Shown piece after piece: positions 1 through 5,701 of a stretch of DNA of 15,683 nt. The DNA is from Cyanobacteria bacterium UBA7753 (GTDB taxonomy: Bacteria > Cyanobacteriota > Vampirovibrionia > Gastranaerophilales > Gastranaerophilaceae). Made by a program: the position numbers and the translations under genes. The notes beneath the pieces are model-generated. The model searched no databases and was not told the origin of the DNA. It saw only the letters and a list, made by a program, of their open reading frames with translations. Numbering within the stretch: position 1 is the first letter of the stretch; each line of letters opens with the position of its first letter. Location of the stretch: contig DLEF01000043.1 in the NCBI GenBank assembly GCA_002481545.1, forward strand, positions 1 to 15,683, given 5' to 3'.

Positions 1-205
1 GTAGGGCACTAAGGCACTAAGAATTTCCGCGGAGCGGACATCCGCCCCAACTCGTGGGAGGATAGTGATTGTGTTATCGTCATCCTGAGCAATAATTTTT
101 CGTAATCGTCCTTCTCTTTCAAATATCAGCGAAGGATCTCTGTTACAAGCACAGGTGGGGAGCAACAAAAATAATTCGTCCTTCTTCCGCTCCGCGGTTA
201 CACCC

Positions 206-307
206 CTCACCCGAATTTCTAAATTCACTATCGTTCATTAAGAAATTCAACCCTCTCCCTCAGAGGAGCGAGGGTTTAGCTTGCACGATAGCACAAGCTC
301 CGGTGAG
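206..307. repeat. Composite palindromic intergenic repeat unit
   Basis: The termini are complementary (CTCACC at 206-211, GGTGAG at 302-307). Inside are nested complementary pairs: GAATTTCT 213-220 with AGAAATTC 241-248, CTATCGT 228-234 with ACGATAG 285-291, AACCCTC 248-254 with a GAGGGTT block near 270-276, and AGCTTG 278-283 with CAAGCT 294-299. Some of these compete, so alternative folds are possible. It resembles the dispersed 'CCCTCACCC ... GAGGGTTTAGC ... GGTGAG' class of bacterial intergenic repeats. Family membership is from memory and uncertain. Confidence 0.55.
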
Positions 308-378
308 TAGGTCGGATTTACTAATCCGACAACTCAAATATAATCTTAAATTTTGTCGGCATAGTAATGCCGACCTAC
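307..378. repeat. Pair of inverted REP-type hairpins (BIME-like)
   Basis: On the + strand, GTAG (307-310) is followed by the hairpin GTCGGATT-TACT-AATCCGAC (311-330). On the - strand, GTAG (378-375) is followed by GTCGGCAT-TACT-ATGCCGAC (374-355). The two units share the GTAG head, stem start and TACT loop, and face each other across a 24-bp AT-rich spacer. A GTAG/GTGG tetranucleotide next to a hairpin is the known signature of REP sequences mobilised by RAYT (Y1, TnpA-REP) transposases, and an inverted pair is a BIME. No RAYT gene is in the window, so it would have to act in trans. Confidence 0.8.
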
Positions 379-389
379 AATTCATATCC

Positions 390-710
390 TCATGAATTTG
401 TGTTGGTCTCATTAAAATCGGGGTATATTTCAACATAGTTTTTGTTTATTTCTTCCTGAAACGATTTAGGCAGTCTGTCATATTCTTGAATTTCTATCAA
501 GAAAGGAATATCACTGTCATTTAACAGTTCTCTTAACTCATAAAGATACTTATCCTTTTCATTAAAGTTTTTTACAACCAAATCCAAGTCACTGCCTGAA
601 TGCGAATCTCCGTTGACTCTGCTTCCGTATGCCCAAATTACGGCATTAGGGCAATAATCATCAAATATTTTGCGCAGTTCATCATAATATTTTTGTTTAA
701 GGTTAATCAT
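390..710 (-). CDS. mntA: MntA-like nucleotidyltransferase, antitoxin of a HEPN/MNT pair
   Basis: A minimal nucleotidyltransferase of 106 residues. In the MntA family this enzyme transfers AMP from ATP to a tyrosine of the partner HEPN toxin and so neutralises it. The catalytic signature GSx10DxD is complete: G29-S30, then D41-L42-D43. Start: the frame also has a TTG at 716, but that lies only about 3 nt from the AAGAAGG ribosome site, whereas ATG 710 sits about 9 nt away and fits better. The gene begins inside the end of the upstream HEPN gene (8-nt overlap, 703-710), so translation is probably coupled. It has the length of HI0073/MntA proteins. The biochemical role is inferred from family and context. 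Confidence 0.85.
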   Translation of the reverse strand: MINLKQKYYDELRKIFDDYCPNAVIWAYGSRVNGDSHSGSDLDLVVKNFNEKDKYLYELRELLNDSDIPFLIEIQEYDRLPKSFQEEINKNYVEIYPDFNETNTNS

Positions 711-1119
711 TATCAATTACCTTCTTTAAATTTTTTACGTCAGTCAAGAAATCGTCGATTAGAGAAAGGGTTTCTTCCTCAAATGCCTGACCGTAATCGT
801 GTGCTGTATTGTTTCTGTTATCACGATATTTCAGCCACCTGTTAGTTTCTTCTTCCGTTAGTAATGAGTGTTTATGTGCGTGCCTGAAAACATCTTTAAA
901 TGACAACAAATCAGTGGCTTTTTTTGATGCGAAAAACGGAGTTATATTCTTTCTCAAAAGTTTTCCGCTTTGTTCTAATGTCATTTCAAAACCTTTTACC
1001 AGAGCATTTCGATACAATTCATAATCGATTGAGCCTTCTTCAGCTTTTTGAATCATCTCATATGATTTCTCAAGCGTATCAATACATCTTTGCAAGTATT
1101 CGGTATTTAATTTTGACAT
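703..1119 (-). CDS. hepT: HepT-like HEPN toxin (HI0074 family)
   Basis: An all-helical HEPN protein of 138 residues, of the type annotated as 'nucleotidyltransferase substrate binding protein' (HI0074). HEPN toxins of this group are RNases. The active-site motif Rx4HxY is intact at R102-N-N-T-A-H107-D-Y109; Y109 is the residue expected to be AMPylated by the MntA partner. It is the first gene of a two-gene operon, toxin then antitoxin, the same order as the Shewanella hepT-mntA pair. The start is ATG 1119, with a purine-rich AAAAGAGAAA just upstream that is a weak ribosome site. The target RNA cannot be told from sequence. Toxin activity is inferred from the motif. Confidence 0.82.
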   Translation of the reverse strand: MSKLNTEYLQRCIDTLEKSYEMIQKAEEGSIDYELYRNALVKGFEMTLEQSGKLLRKNITPFFASKKATDLLSFKDVFRHAHKHSLLTEEETNRWLKYRDNRNNTAHDYGQAFEEETLSLIDDFLTDVKNLKKVIDND

Positions 1120-1153
1120 TTTCTCTTTTCCGTAAATATGCCGTACAGTAATA

Positions 1154-1183
1154 AATATATCATAAATTGTAAAAATTTGTTAA
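1154..1183 (-). promoter_or_regulatory. Predicted sigma70-type promoter of the hepT-mntA operon
   Basis: Read on the minus strand: -35 TTAACA (1183-1178), 18-bp spacer, -10 TATATT (1159-1154). This places the transcript start near 1147, about 28 nt before the hepT ATG. Both hexamers match consensus at 5 of 6 positions, but the region is AT-rich, so chance matches are likely. No clear operator palindrome overlaps it. Confidence 0.4.
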
Positions 1184-1241
1184 TTTTAGGCAATCCTGCG
1201 GGCAAAAACTCCTTTATATAAACATAACGTGTGAGGTTTTT

Positions 1242-1856
1242 ATGTTAGTACAAGGTCAACCGAATTATTCAACTTATTGTAATCAAGCATCATTCTGCGG
1301 GATAAAACCTAATAAGGCAATAAAAGATGCGGAAAAAGTTATAAAAAATGCAACAGAACATGTTAGTTCAGAGACGGCTCCATATAATAATGCATATGCT
1401 CAGTCCTCCATCCATTATTCTAATCAGGCTAGGAATGTCGCATCTCGTGCGTCTGAGGCTGCGACCGTAACTGCACCTTCCGTAAAAGGGTTAAAAAAAT
1501 ATATTACTCATTGCGACAGCAGAGATTATGATCCTGCTAAAATTGAAAAATTGTTATTAAAAGCAGGTGCGGTTGATGTAACAGAAAGAGACAGCGTAAA
1601 ATTTGTTACCGATAAATTTTCTTGTCCGAACGGCAGAAAGAAAACTTTTGAATTGAACGGACAGAAATTGACATTAGAAGCTCATGACGTTTACGGCAAA
1701 GACAGTAATAATATAGAAGTTCGCCTTTATACGGAAGGTCCTAAAAAATCGCGTTATTATTTGACAAGAAACGGAATCTTTGAACAAGGCTATGGTGCCT
1801 CTACTTCTCATTTAACTTCCGATTATAAAGCGCTTGATTGGATGAGAAAAGGTTAA
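1242..1856 (+). CDS. Hypothetical protein, 204 residues
   Basis: Not recognised. The first ~80 residues are polar and low in structure, rich in Asn, Ala, Ser and Tyr (for example NQASFCG at residues 14-20). Residues ~85-204 look like a compact mixed alpha/beta domain, with helix ~100-112 followed by alternating strand-like segments (VKFVTDKFSC, KTFELNGQKLTLEAHDVYG, EVRLYTEG, SRYYLTRNG). There is no signal peptide, membrane segment or catalytic motif. The start ATG 1242 has GTGAGG 5 nt upstream. It is a lone gene facing the DNA glycosylase tail-to-tail with a 6-nt gap and no terminator between them. Its disordered head with a small 'N-x-x-F' motif resembles the head of the unknown protein at 4732. 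Probably a lineage-specific protein. Confidence 0.6.
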   Translation: MLVQGQPNYSTYCNQASFCGIKPNKAIKDAEKVIKNATEHVSSETAPYNNAYAQSSIHYSNQARNVASRASEAATVTAPSVKGLKKYITHCDSRDYDPAKIEKLLLKAGAVDVTERDSVKFVTDKFSCPNGRKKTFELNGQKLTLEAHDVYGKDSNNIEVRLYTEGPKKSRYYLTRNGIFEQGYGASTSHLTSDYKALDWMRKG

Positions 1857-1862
1857 TTTTTA

Positions 1863-2354
1863 TTAGTTTAGTGCCTTTCCCCAGACTTCGTACAGGTCAT
1901 CTAATCTGTATCTTGCGTTTGCGGGGCTGGTTGACGGCATTTTGTAACAATTGTATTTTGATAATATATTCGGAAAATACTTTTTGAACGCAGTGTAGGA
2001 CTTATTTCCGTTCAAAAAATTTTTCTTTATATTCGGATATTTTGTGAGCAATCTTTCTATGTCGTTTGGAACTTCATTTTTTATATCTGTGTCCAGACTT
2101 CCCGCCCTGTCACACGATTTTATTACATCCCATAGAGCAATCCCGTGCTCTAAGAGTATATTTAGTTTTTCTTGATAGTCTTTGTTTGGCAAATCTTTAT
2201 TGTTGCATATTAATGCCATAAGTTTCCAAAATCTGTTTTGCGGGTGGGCGTAATACTGCTGTTCCGTGAGTGATTTTACCCCCGGCATTGAGCCCAATAT
2301 CAAGATTTTGGATTTATTGTTCACGCTTGGTGAAAAACTTTTACACTTAGCCAT
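1863..2354 (-). CDS. Hypoxanthine/uracil-DNA glycosylase family protein (UDG superfamily, HDG/MUG-like)
   Basis: Base-excision repair enzyme of 163 residues, expected to remove deaminated bases; the closest remembered family is DNA-deoxyinosine (hypoxanthine) glycosylase, UDG family 6. The first signature, GSMPG at residues 21-25, continues to YYAHPQNRFW at 34-43, where N40 is the likely catalytic-loop Asn. The second signature is PSTSPANA at 140-147, the DNA-intercalating loop. Length is normal for the family. The start ATG 2354 has no Shine-Dalgarno sequence, and a strong promoter lies so close that the leader should be only about 5 nt. Substrate preference (hypoxanthine versus uracil or mismatched T) cannot be fixed by reading alone. 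Confidence 0.82.
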   Translation of the reverse strand: MAKCKSFSPSVNNKSKILILGSMPGVKSLTEQQYYAHPQNRFWKLMALICNNKDLPNKDYQEKLNILLEHGIALWDVIKSCDRAGSLDTDIKNEVPNDIERLLTKYPNIKKNFLNGNKSYTAFKKYFPNILSKYNCYKMPSTSPANARYRLDDLYEVWGKALN

Positions 2355-2365
2355 AAATTTATTTT

Positions 2366-2394
2366 ATTATAAAAACTCCCTGAAATACAGTCAA
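2366..2394 (-). promoter_or_regulatory. Strong sigma70-type promoter of the DNA glycosylase gene, near-leaderless
   Basis: Minus strand: -35 TTGACT (2394-2389), exactly 17 bp, -10 TATAAT (2371-2366). Transcription should begin near 2359 and the ATG is at 2354, giving a leader of about 5 nt with no room for a ribosome binding site. This is one of the best promoter matches in the window. Confidence 0.7.
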
Positions 2395-2456
2395 ACTGAT
2401 AAAAATAAACCAAATTTGACACAGTTTTTTATAAAATAAATCCTCTAAATTATTTA

Positions 2457-2485
2457 TTGACAATTGTGTTTCAATGCAATAAATT
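2457..2485 (+). promoter_or_regulatory. Predicted promoter of pncC
   Basis: A perfect -35 TTGACA (2457-2462) is followed after 17 bp by TAAATT (2480-2485), a 4-of-6 -10 match. The expected start is near 2492, about 43 nt upstream of the pncC ATG, with GAGAGA as ribosome site. It stands back-to-back with the glycosylase promoter in the 180-bp divergent gap. Confidence 0.5.
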
Positions 2486-2534
2486 AAAATTGTTGGAAGT
2501 ACTACTAAAATAAAAGAAATAGAGAGATAATAAA

Positions 2535-3050
2535 ATGTTTTTATTCGGAAAGAAAAAAGAACCTGTAGAAGAAAGAATCGCAAAGATTTTATTTGATAAT
2601 TCACTTGTTATATCGACCGCTGAATCCTGTACCGGCGGTTTGTTGAGTTCAAGATTGACGGACGTTTCGGGTAGCTCAAGATATACAAGATTAAATTTCG
2701 TCACTTATTCAAATGCTGCAAAACAAGCATTGCTCGGCGTATCTGAATATACGCTAGAACAACACGGCGCAGTTAGTCAAGAATGTGCAACCGAGATGGC
2801 AACGGGTTTGAGTGAAAAGACAAATGCCGATGTCGTCGTTTGTACAACGGGTATTGCAGGCCCGACAGGCGGAAGTCCTAACAAACCTGTAGGTTTAATG
2901 TTCGTCGGCATAAAATCAAAATACAAATCAGTCGTTCGAGAATTTAGACTGAATCCAAAACTCAAACGTAAAGAGATGAAGTACAGATTTACTCAATGTG
3001 CATTGGAAATGTTGTACGACTTTTTGGTTGACAACGTAAAAAATGCCTAG
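2535..3050 (+). CDS. pncC: PncC / CinA C-terminal domain family amidohydrolase
   Basis: Stand-alone CinA C-terminal domain, 171 residues. The family hydrolyses nicotinamide mononucleotide to nicotinate mononucleotide and ammonia in NAD recycling (PncC). Signatures seen: TAESCTGG at residues 28-35 with the proposed nucleophile S31; VTYSNAAK at 56-63, where K63 matches the conserved Lys (many homologues have YSNEAK); TTGIAGPTGG at 104-113; and KPVG at 117-120. There is no N-terminal molybdopterin-binding-like domain as in full CinA. The short KKKEP head precedes the domain. The start ATG 2535 has a GAGAGA element 8 nt upstream. Its stop codon interlocks with that of the convergent gene. Function is by family; activity on NMN is not proven for every member. 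Confidence 0.88.
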   Translation: MFLFGKKKEPVEERIAKILFDNSLVISTAESCTGGLLSSRLTDVSGSSRYTRLNFVTYSNAAKQALLGVSEYTLEQHGAVSQECATEMATGLSEKTNADVVVCTTGIAGPTGGSPNKPVGLMFVGIKSKYKSVVREFRLNPKLKRKEMKYRFTQCALEMLYDFLVDNVKNA

Positions 3051-3973
3051 TGAGTGGTACTTGAATTAGCCATAGAGGCAAACTTTTCTAATAAATCAGG
3101 ACATCTGTCTATGAGGAGTTTTGCAAACTCTTTAGTATCAACCTGTGTTGCTACGATAGAGAACAAATCCTCAGGCAGTTGTTTTGTCATACGTTGTAAT
3201 GACTCCGTATCAAGAGCAATCATTGATTTTACCATATCAGGTTTCTGCAGGTCTGAGACCATATCCGTATAAGATTGATTGCTGAAATGGAGCAGTACAT
3301 TTTTATCATCGTTTGCCATCTGAAATACAATGGATTGTTGTACATCAGGGTCTAATGTTGTCATAGTTTCCTTGAACTGACTGTCAGGCAAAGCTGATAA
3401 TTGTGCTATTAATTTTGAGACATCCCCCTGATCGGCCGCTTGTCCCGTCATTCCTTCCGTCATTTGTATTAACAGTTCAGGTCTGACGTTTCTCAATTGT
3501 GCCGTGAGTGACTCTTTAGGTATATCTGAACTCATAAAGAATGATTCCATCTCTTCTTCCGGCATCATTGCTATTATTTGGGACAATGGGAATGCCTCCA
3601 ATGCAACGTTCGCCGACTCGGCTACGCTGACTTTGCCCAGCATTTGCTCAAGTTTTTCTTGTGTGAAGAAGTTAAGTCCGATAACCATATCCTCAGAATC
3701 AAGCAACTCTAACACTTTATCGCGCTGTTCTCCTGACATTTGGTTCAATATGTTATACTTGTTTTGCGGGTCATCCAGTTGGAAGGTTTCTATCAACTCG
3801 TCTACGCTCCCGAAAAGTTTGCGCCCGTAGTCTTTTGCGACGGTATTTCCGCTTTCGGCTTCGGCTTGTATGATATCATCAACCGACTGATCCGAATAAT
3901 CTCTCATTCTGGAGGTTGTAATATTCAGTTTATCCATCAAATGATATTGATCGGTATTTAATGAAATCGTCAT
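3047..3973 (-). CDS. Hypothetical helical-repeat protein, 308 residues
   Basis: Not recognised as a named family. It is acidic, almost entirely helical, with no signal peptide or membrane span. From residue ~75 on it is a chain of helical hairpins with short Leu/Met-rich motifs and 'P-[DE]' helix starts, such as NQMSGEQRDKVLELL, IIAMMPEEEMESFFMSS, ALPDSQFKETMTTLDPDVQ and KQLPEDLFSIVATQV. The pattern is reminiscent of the FliG-middle / MgtE-N class of right-handed superhelical repeats, which act as protein-interaction scaffolds; that likeness is inference. The start ATG 3973 has a strong AGGAG 6 nt upstream and its own promoter. No flagellar or magnesium-transport gene is nearby. It converges on pncC with a 4-nt stop overlap. 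Confidence 0.65.
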   Translation of the reverse strand: MTISLNTDQYHLMDKLNITTSRMRDYSDQSVDDIIQAEAESGNTVAKDYGRKLFGSVDELIETFQLDDPQNKYNILNQMSGEQRDKVLELLDSEDMVIGLNFFTQEKLEQMLGKVSVAESANVALEAFPLSQIIAMMPEEEMESFFMSSDIPKESLTAQLRNVRPELLIQMTEGMTGQAADQGDVSKLIAQLSALPDSQFKETMTTLDPDVQQSIVFQMANDDKNVLLHFSNQSYTDMVSDLQKPDMVKSMIALDTESLQRMTKQLPEDLFSIVATQVDTKEFAKLLIDRCPDLLEKFASMANSSTTH

Positions 3974-3998
3974 ACCTGTCTCCTGTATTTATATATTA

Positions 3999-4026
3999 TA
4001 TATATACTAAGTAAATATCTCGTCAA
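3999..4026 (-). promoter_or_regulatory. Predicted promoter of the helical-repeat gene
   Basis: Minus strand: -35 TTGACG (4026-4021). A -10 TATATA lies at 4004-3999 with a 16-bp spacer; an alternative, TATAAT at 4000-3995, would need 20 bp. The whole 3983-4010 stretch is TA-repeat DNA, so the exact -10 is unsure. The AGGAG ribosome site lies immediately before the ATG. Confidence 0.5.
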
Positions 4027-4282
4027 AAATTGCCTTTTTTATTAAGTTATATTAACATTTTTTTACTTTTAGTACAACAGCCCTTCTCCCATCGGGTTCT
4101 GTTAACATGAAAATTTTACCAAAAGAAATAATATGTTAATGTGTGTGTCATTGCGAGAAACGGAAAGTCTTCCGTTTCGTGGCAATCCAGCTGCCTTTTC
4201 ACTACATATCAAATCAAAATTATCCCTTATATTAATAATAACTGCCCATTTTTATGTCACAATAAGAAAAAAGGAAAAGACA
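4010..4282. other. Gap between the helical-repeat gene and the DUF488 gene
   Basis: Besides the promoter at its left edge, the gap holds a weak imperfect palindrome (AACAG 4076-4080 with CTGTT 4099-4103, enclosing CCC...GGG) and the ATTGC...GCAAT repeat described separately. An open frame in phase with the DUF488 gene runs back to 4133, but it reads through the repeat and has no ribosome site, so it is not treated as coding. Confidence 0.5.
4148..4188. repeat. Dispersed 'TCATTGCGAG ... GGCAATCC' palindromic repeat
   Basis: The outer arms ATTGC (4150-4154) and GCAAT (4182-4186) enclose a perfect inner hairpin, AAACGGAA-AGTC-TTCCGTTT (4158-4177). The GTCATTGCGAG...GGCAATC frame recurs between genes in many unrelated bacteria (from memory). 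Only this copy is in the window. It sits upstream of the DUF488 gene and could be transcribed in its leader. Confidence 0.65.
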
Positions 4283-4633
4283 ATGTTAAAAATTAAACGT
4301 ATATACGAAGAACCATCAAAAGAAGACGGAACAAGAGTTTTTGTTGACAGATTATGGGCACGCGGAGTAAAGAAAGCCGATGCACACCTTGATTATTGGA
4401 TGAAGGATATTGCGCCGACTCCCGAGCTTAGAAAATGGTTTAACCACGAGAGCGAAAAATTTGAAGAGTTTAGGAAGGAATATGAAAAAGAGCTTTCTCA
4501 AAATACGGAAGCAGTTGAAAAGTTGAGAGAGCTTATAAAAAAGGGTGATGTTACCCTGATTTATGCGGCAAAATCACCGACGATAAATCATGCCCTCGTC
4601 TTGAAAGAATATCTTGAAAAAACAGGCATGTAA
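4283..4633 (+). CDS. DUF488 family protein (YeaO-like)
   Basis: A protein of 116 residues belonging to the DUF488/COG3189 family of unknown biochemical role. The family frame is clear: KRIYEEPSKEDGTRVFVDRLW at residues ~5-25 with the hallmark VDRLWARG, then WMKDIAPTPELRKWFNH near 39-55, and a closing strand TLIYAAK near 92-98. Start: the open frame continues upstream to 4133, but ATG 4283 gives the family N-terminus, has AAGGA about 8 nt upstream, and avoids translating an intergenic repeat. Length is normal for the family. It is monocistronic as far as can be seen, with no partner that hints at function. Confidence 0.85.
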   Translation: MLKIKRIYEEPSKEDGTRVFVDRLWARGVKKADAHLDYWMKDIAPTPELRKWFNHESEKFEEFRKEYEKELSQNTEAVEKLRELIKKGDVTLIYAAKSPTINHALVLKEYLEKTGM

Positions 4634-4688
4634 AAGGCTAAAATAAATAATTAAGTTTTGTAATAAAAACAGCAAAAAATTCCTGCTC

Positions 4689-4714
4689 AATGTTTTATAC
4701 CAATGTCAAACATT
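4689..4714 (+). other. Small hairpin in the leader of the 4732 gene
   Basis: AATGTTT (4689-4695) can pair with AAACATT (4708-4714) across a 12-nt loop, ending just before the AAGAAGG ribosome site at 4718-4724. It might affect access of ribosomes, or be chance in AT-rich DNA. Confidence 0.3.
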
Positions 4715-4731
4715 ATAAAGAAGGTTAAATC

Positions 4732-5520
4732 ATGTCAACTACTATCAATCAAGCAAAAATTTTCGCATACGCAAACACTCCCGCTTTCAAATCAAGCCAT
4801 AAGAGTGACAATCCGATTAAGGCAGATAAGTCCAAAGAAGTTACGAAATCTGAGCTTTCGTGTATGTCAGCGGAAGGTATATACATTGCAACCAAGAATA
4901 AATCAAAAGACATAAAAGCTGATGTTTCTCATAAAGACGGTGTAAAAACGGTTACAATAAAAGACTCTAACGGCAAGAAACTTTTATCATGCCCGACTTT
5001 TGATGAACATATAGACAGATTTAAAAACAAAACGATTGATATAGATGATTTTCATAAAATAGGCGAGTTTAAGGATAAAAAAGTTAAACTCAACAACGGC
5101 AAAGATTTTACGGGATTTATTGAAGACAGAAAATTCCCGCCATACTTCTCCGATGATTTGGATGATGTTACCAATGTTTATGAATACAAAGACGGCAAAC
5201 TTGTTGAGTCTACAAAGTGGACTGCAGGCGACGCAATAGTCAAGAAATACGATGACGGCGAATTAAAATCCGTTGTTGAATATGAATCAACGGACGACGC
5301 TATGGCATCAAGAGTATCAGGATTTGAGCTCTATTCAAAAGACAAAGCAGGTAACAGAATTTGCACGGATTACAACTACAACGATGATACCGATTCTTAC
5401 GATGTATCAAGCGTAAAGACTGCAAAGAAAGACAATGACGGCGCAGTTGTAGTTGACGAAGTCGGAGAAAACCTCTTCGGTGAACAGTATTCCGTTCATC
5501 ACGTATTTAAAAAACAGTAG
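4732..5520 (+). CDS. Hypothetical protein, 262 residues, with 'Y-x-D-G-x-L' strand repeats
   Basis: Not recognised. Lys/Asp-rich and hydrophilic, with no signal peptide or membrane span. Residues 1-45 look disordered (NTPAFKSSHK at 15-24). From ~65 onward, short beta-hairpin-like units dominate: VSHKDGVKTVTIKDSNGKKL at 65-84, then VYEYKDGKLVES at 149-160 and VKKYDDGELKSVVEY at 170-184. This is a turn-repeat style (x-Y-x-D-G-x-L) also seen in MORN- or YwqK-like proteins; no firm family match is claimed. The start ATG 4732 has AAGAAGG 7 nt upstream. Transcribed alone in the same direction as the amidase operon, with a repeat element in the 181-bp gap between them. Probably lineage-specific. Confidence 0.6.
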   Translation: MSTTINQAKIFAYANTPAFKSSHKSDNPIKADKSKEVTKSELSCMSAEGIYIATKNKSKDIKADVSHKDGVKTVTIKDSNGKKLLSCPTFDEHIDRFKNKTIDIDDFHKIGEFKDKKVKLNNGKDFTGFIEDRKFPPYFSDDLDDVTNVYEYKDGKLVESTKWTAGDAIVKKYDDGELKSVVEYESTDDAMASRVSGFELYSKDKAGNRICTDYNYNDDTDSYDVSSVKTAKKDNDGAVVVDEVGENLFGEQYSVHHVFKKQ

Positions 5521-5564
5521 GTTGAAATAGGGGTAAATAAAAAAGATGATAAACTAAGCTGTCG

Positions 5565-5586
5565 TGCTGAATTTATTTCAGCATCT
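5565..5586. repeat. 22-bp half-element of the intergenic repeat at 11466-11533
   Basis: A hairpin of TGCTGAA, a 5-nt loop and TTCAGCA. All 22 bases are identical, in inverted orientation, to 11507-11528. It lies in the gap between the 4732 gene and the amidase gene and could cap either transcript, but no T-run follows, so it is not called a terminator. Confidence 0.75.
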
Positions 5587-5701
5587 ATGGCAATTTATGG
5601 CTTTTAGTATGTAACCTTTTGTTCCCAATCATGACAAATTGTTAAGTATAAGATTTTTTATGCGATTTGATATAGAATTATATTGGAGAGAGAAGGTTAT
5701 C

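Larger units (their letters stand above)
1..389. repeat. Gene-free cluster of intergenic palindromic repeats
   Basis: No credible reading frame is seen here; the stretch is filled with inverted-repeat elements. A tandem pair of the 8-mer GGCACTAA lies at 5-20. A 12-bp inverted repeat (CCGCGGAGCGGA at 27-38, its complement at 186-197) bounds a block that holds split halves of a 'GTCATCCTGAGC ... AGCGAAGGATCT' repeat (79-90 and 130-141). A second unit spans 206-307, and a REP pair spans 307-378. The elements abut with almost no spacer, which suggests repeated insertion of small repeats into one permissive site downstream of the toxin-antitoxin operon. That reading is inference; the palindromes are seen directly. 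Confidence 0.75.

Noticed and set aside
206..378. Possible CRISPR array
   Set aside because: The hairpins are not direct repeats with uniform spacers, there are only two, and no cas gene is present.
711..716. TTG start of mntA at 716
   Set aside because: It is only about 3 nt from the AAGAAGG site; ATG 710 is better spaced.
2359..2604. Open frame of 81 residues on the minus strand in the divergent gap
   Set aside because: It overlaps two good promoters and the start of pncC, has low-complexity AT-driven composition and no ribosome site.
4133..4282. N-terminal extension of the DUF488 protein by 50 residues
   Set aside because: It translates an intergenic palindromic repeat, lacks a ribosome site, and is not part of the family domain; ATG 4283 has a proper site.
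5639..5701. Longer amidase starting at ATG 5639
   Set aside because: It would bury the signal peptide behind a charged 21-residue head; GTG 5702 has AGAAGG at proper distance.
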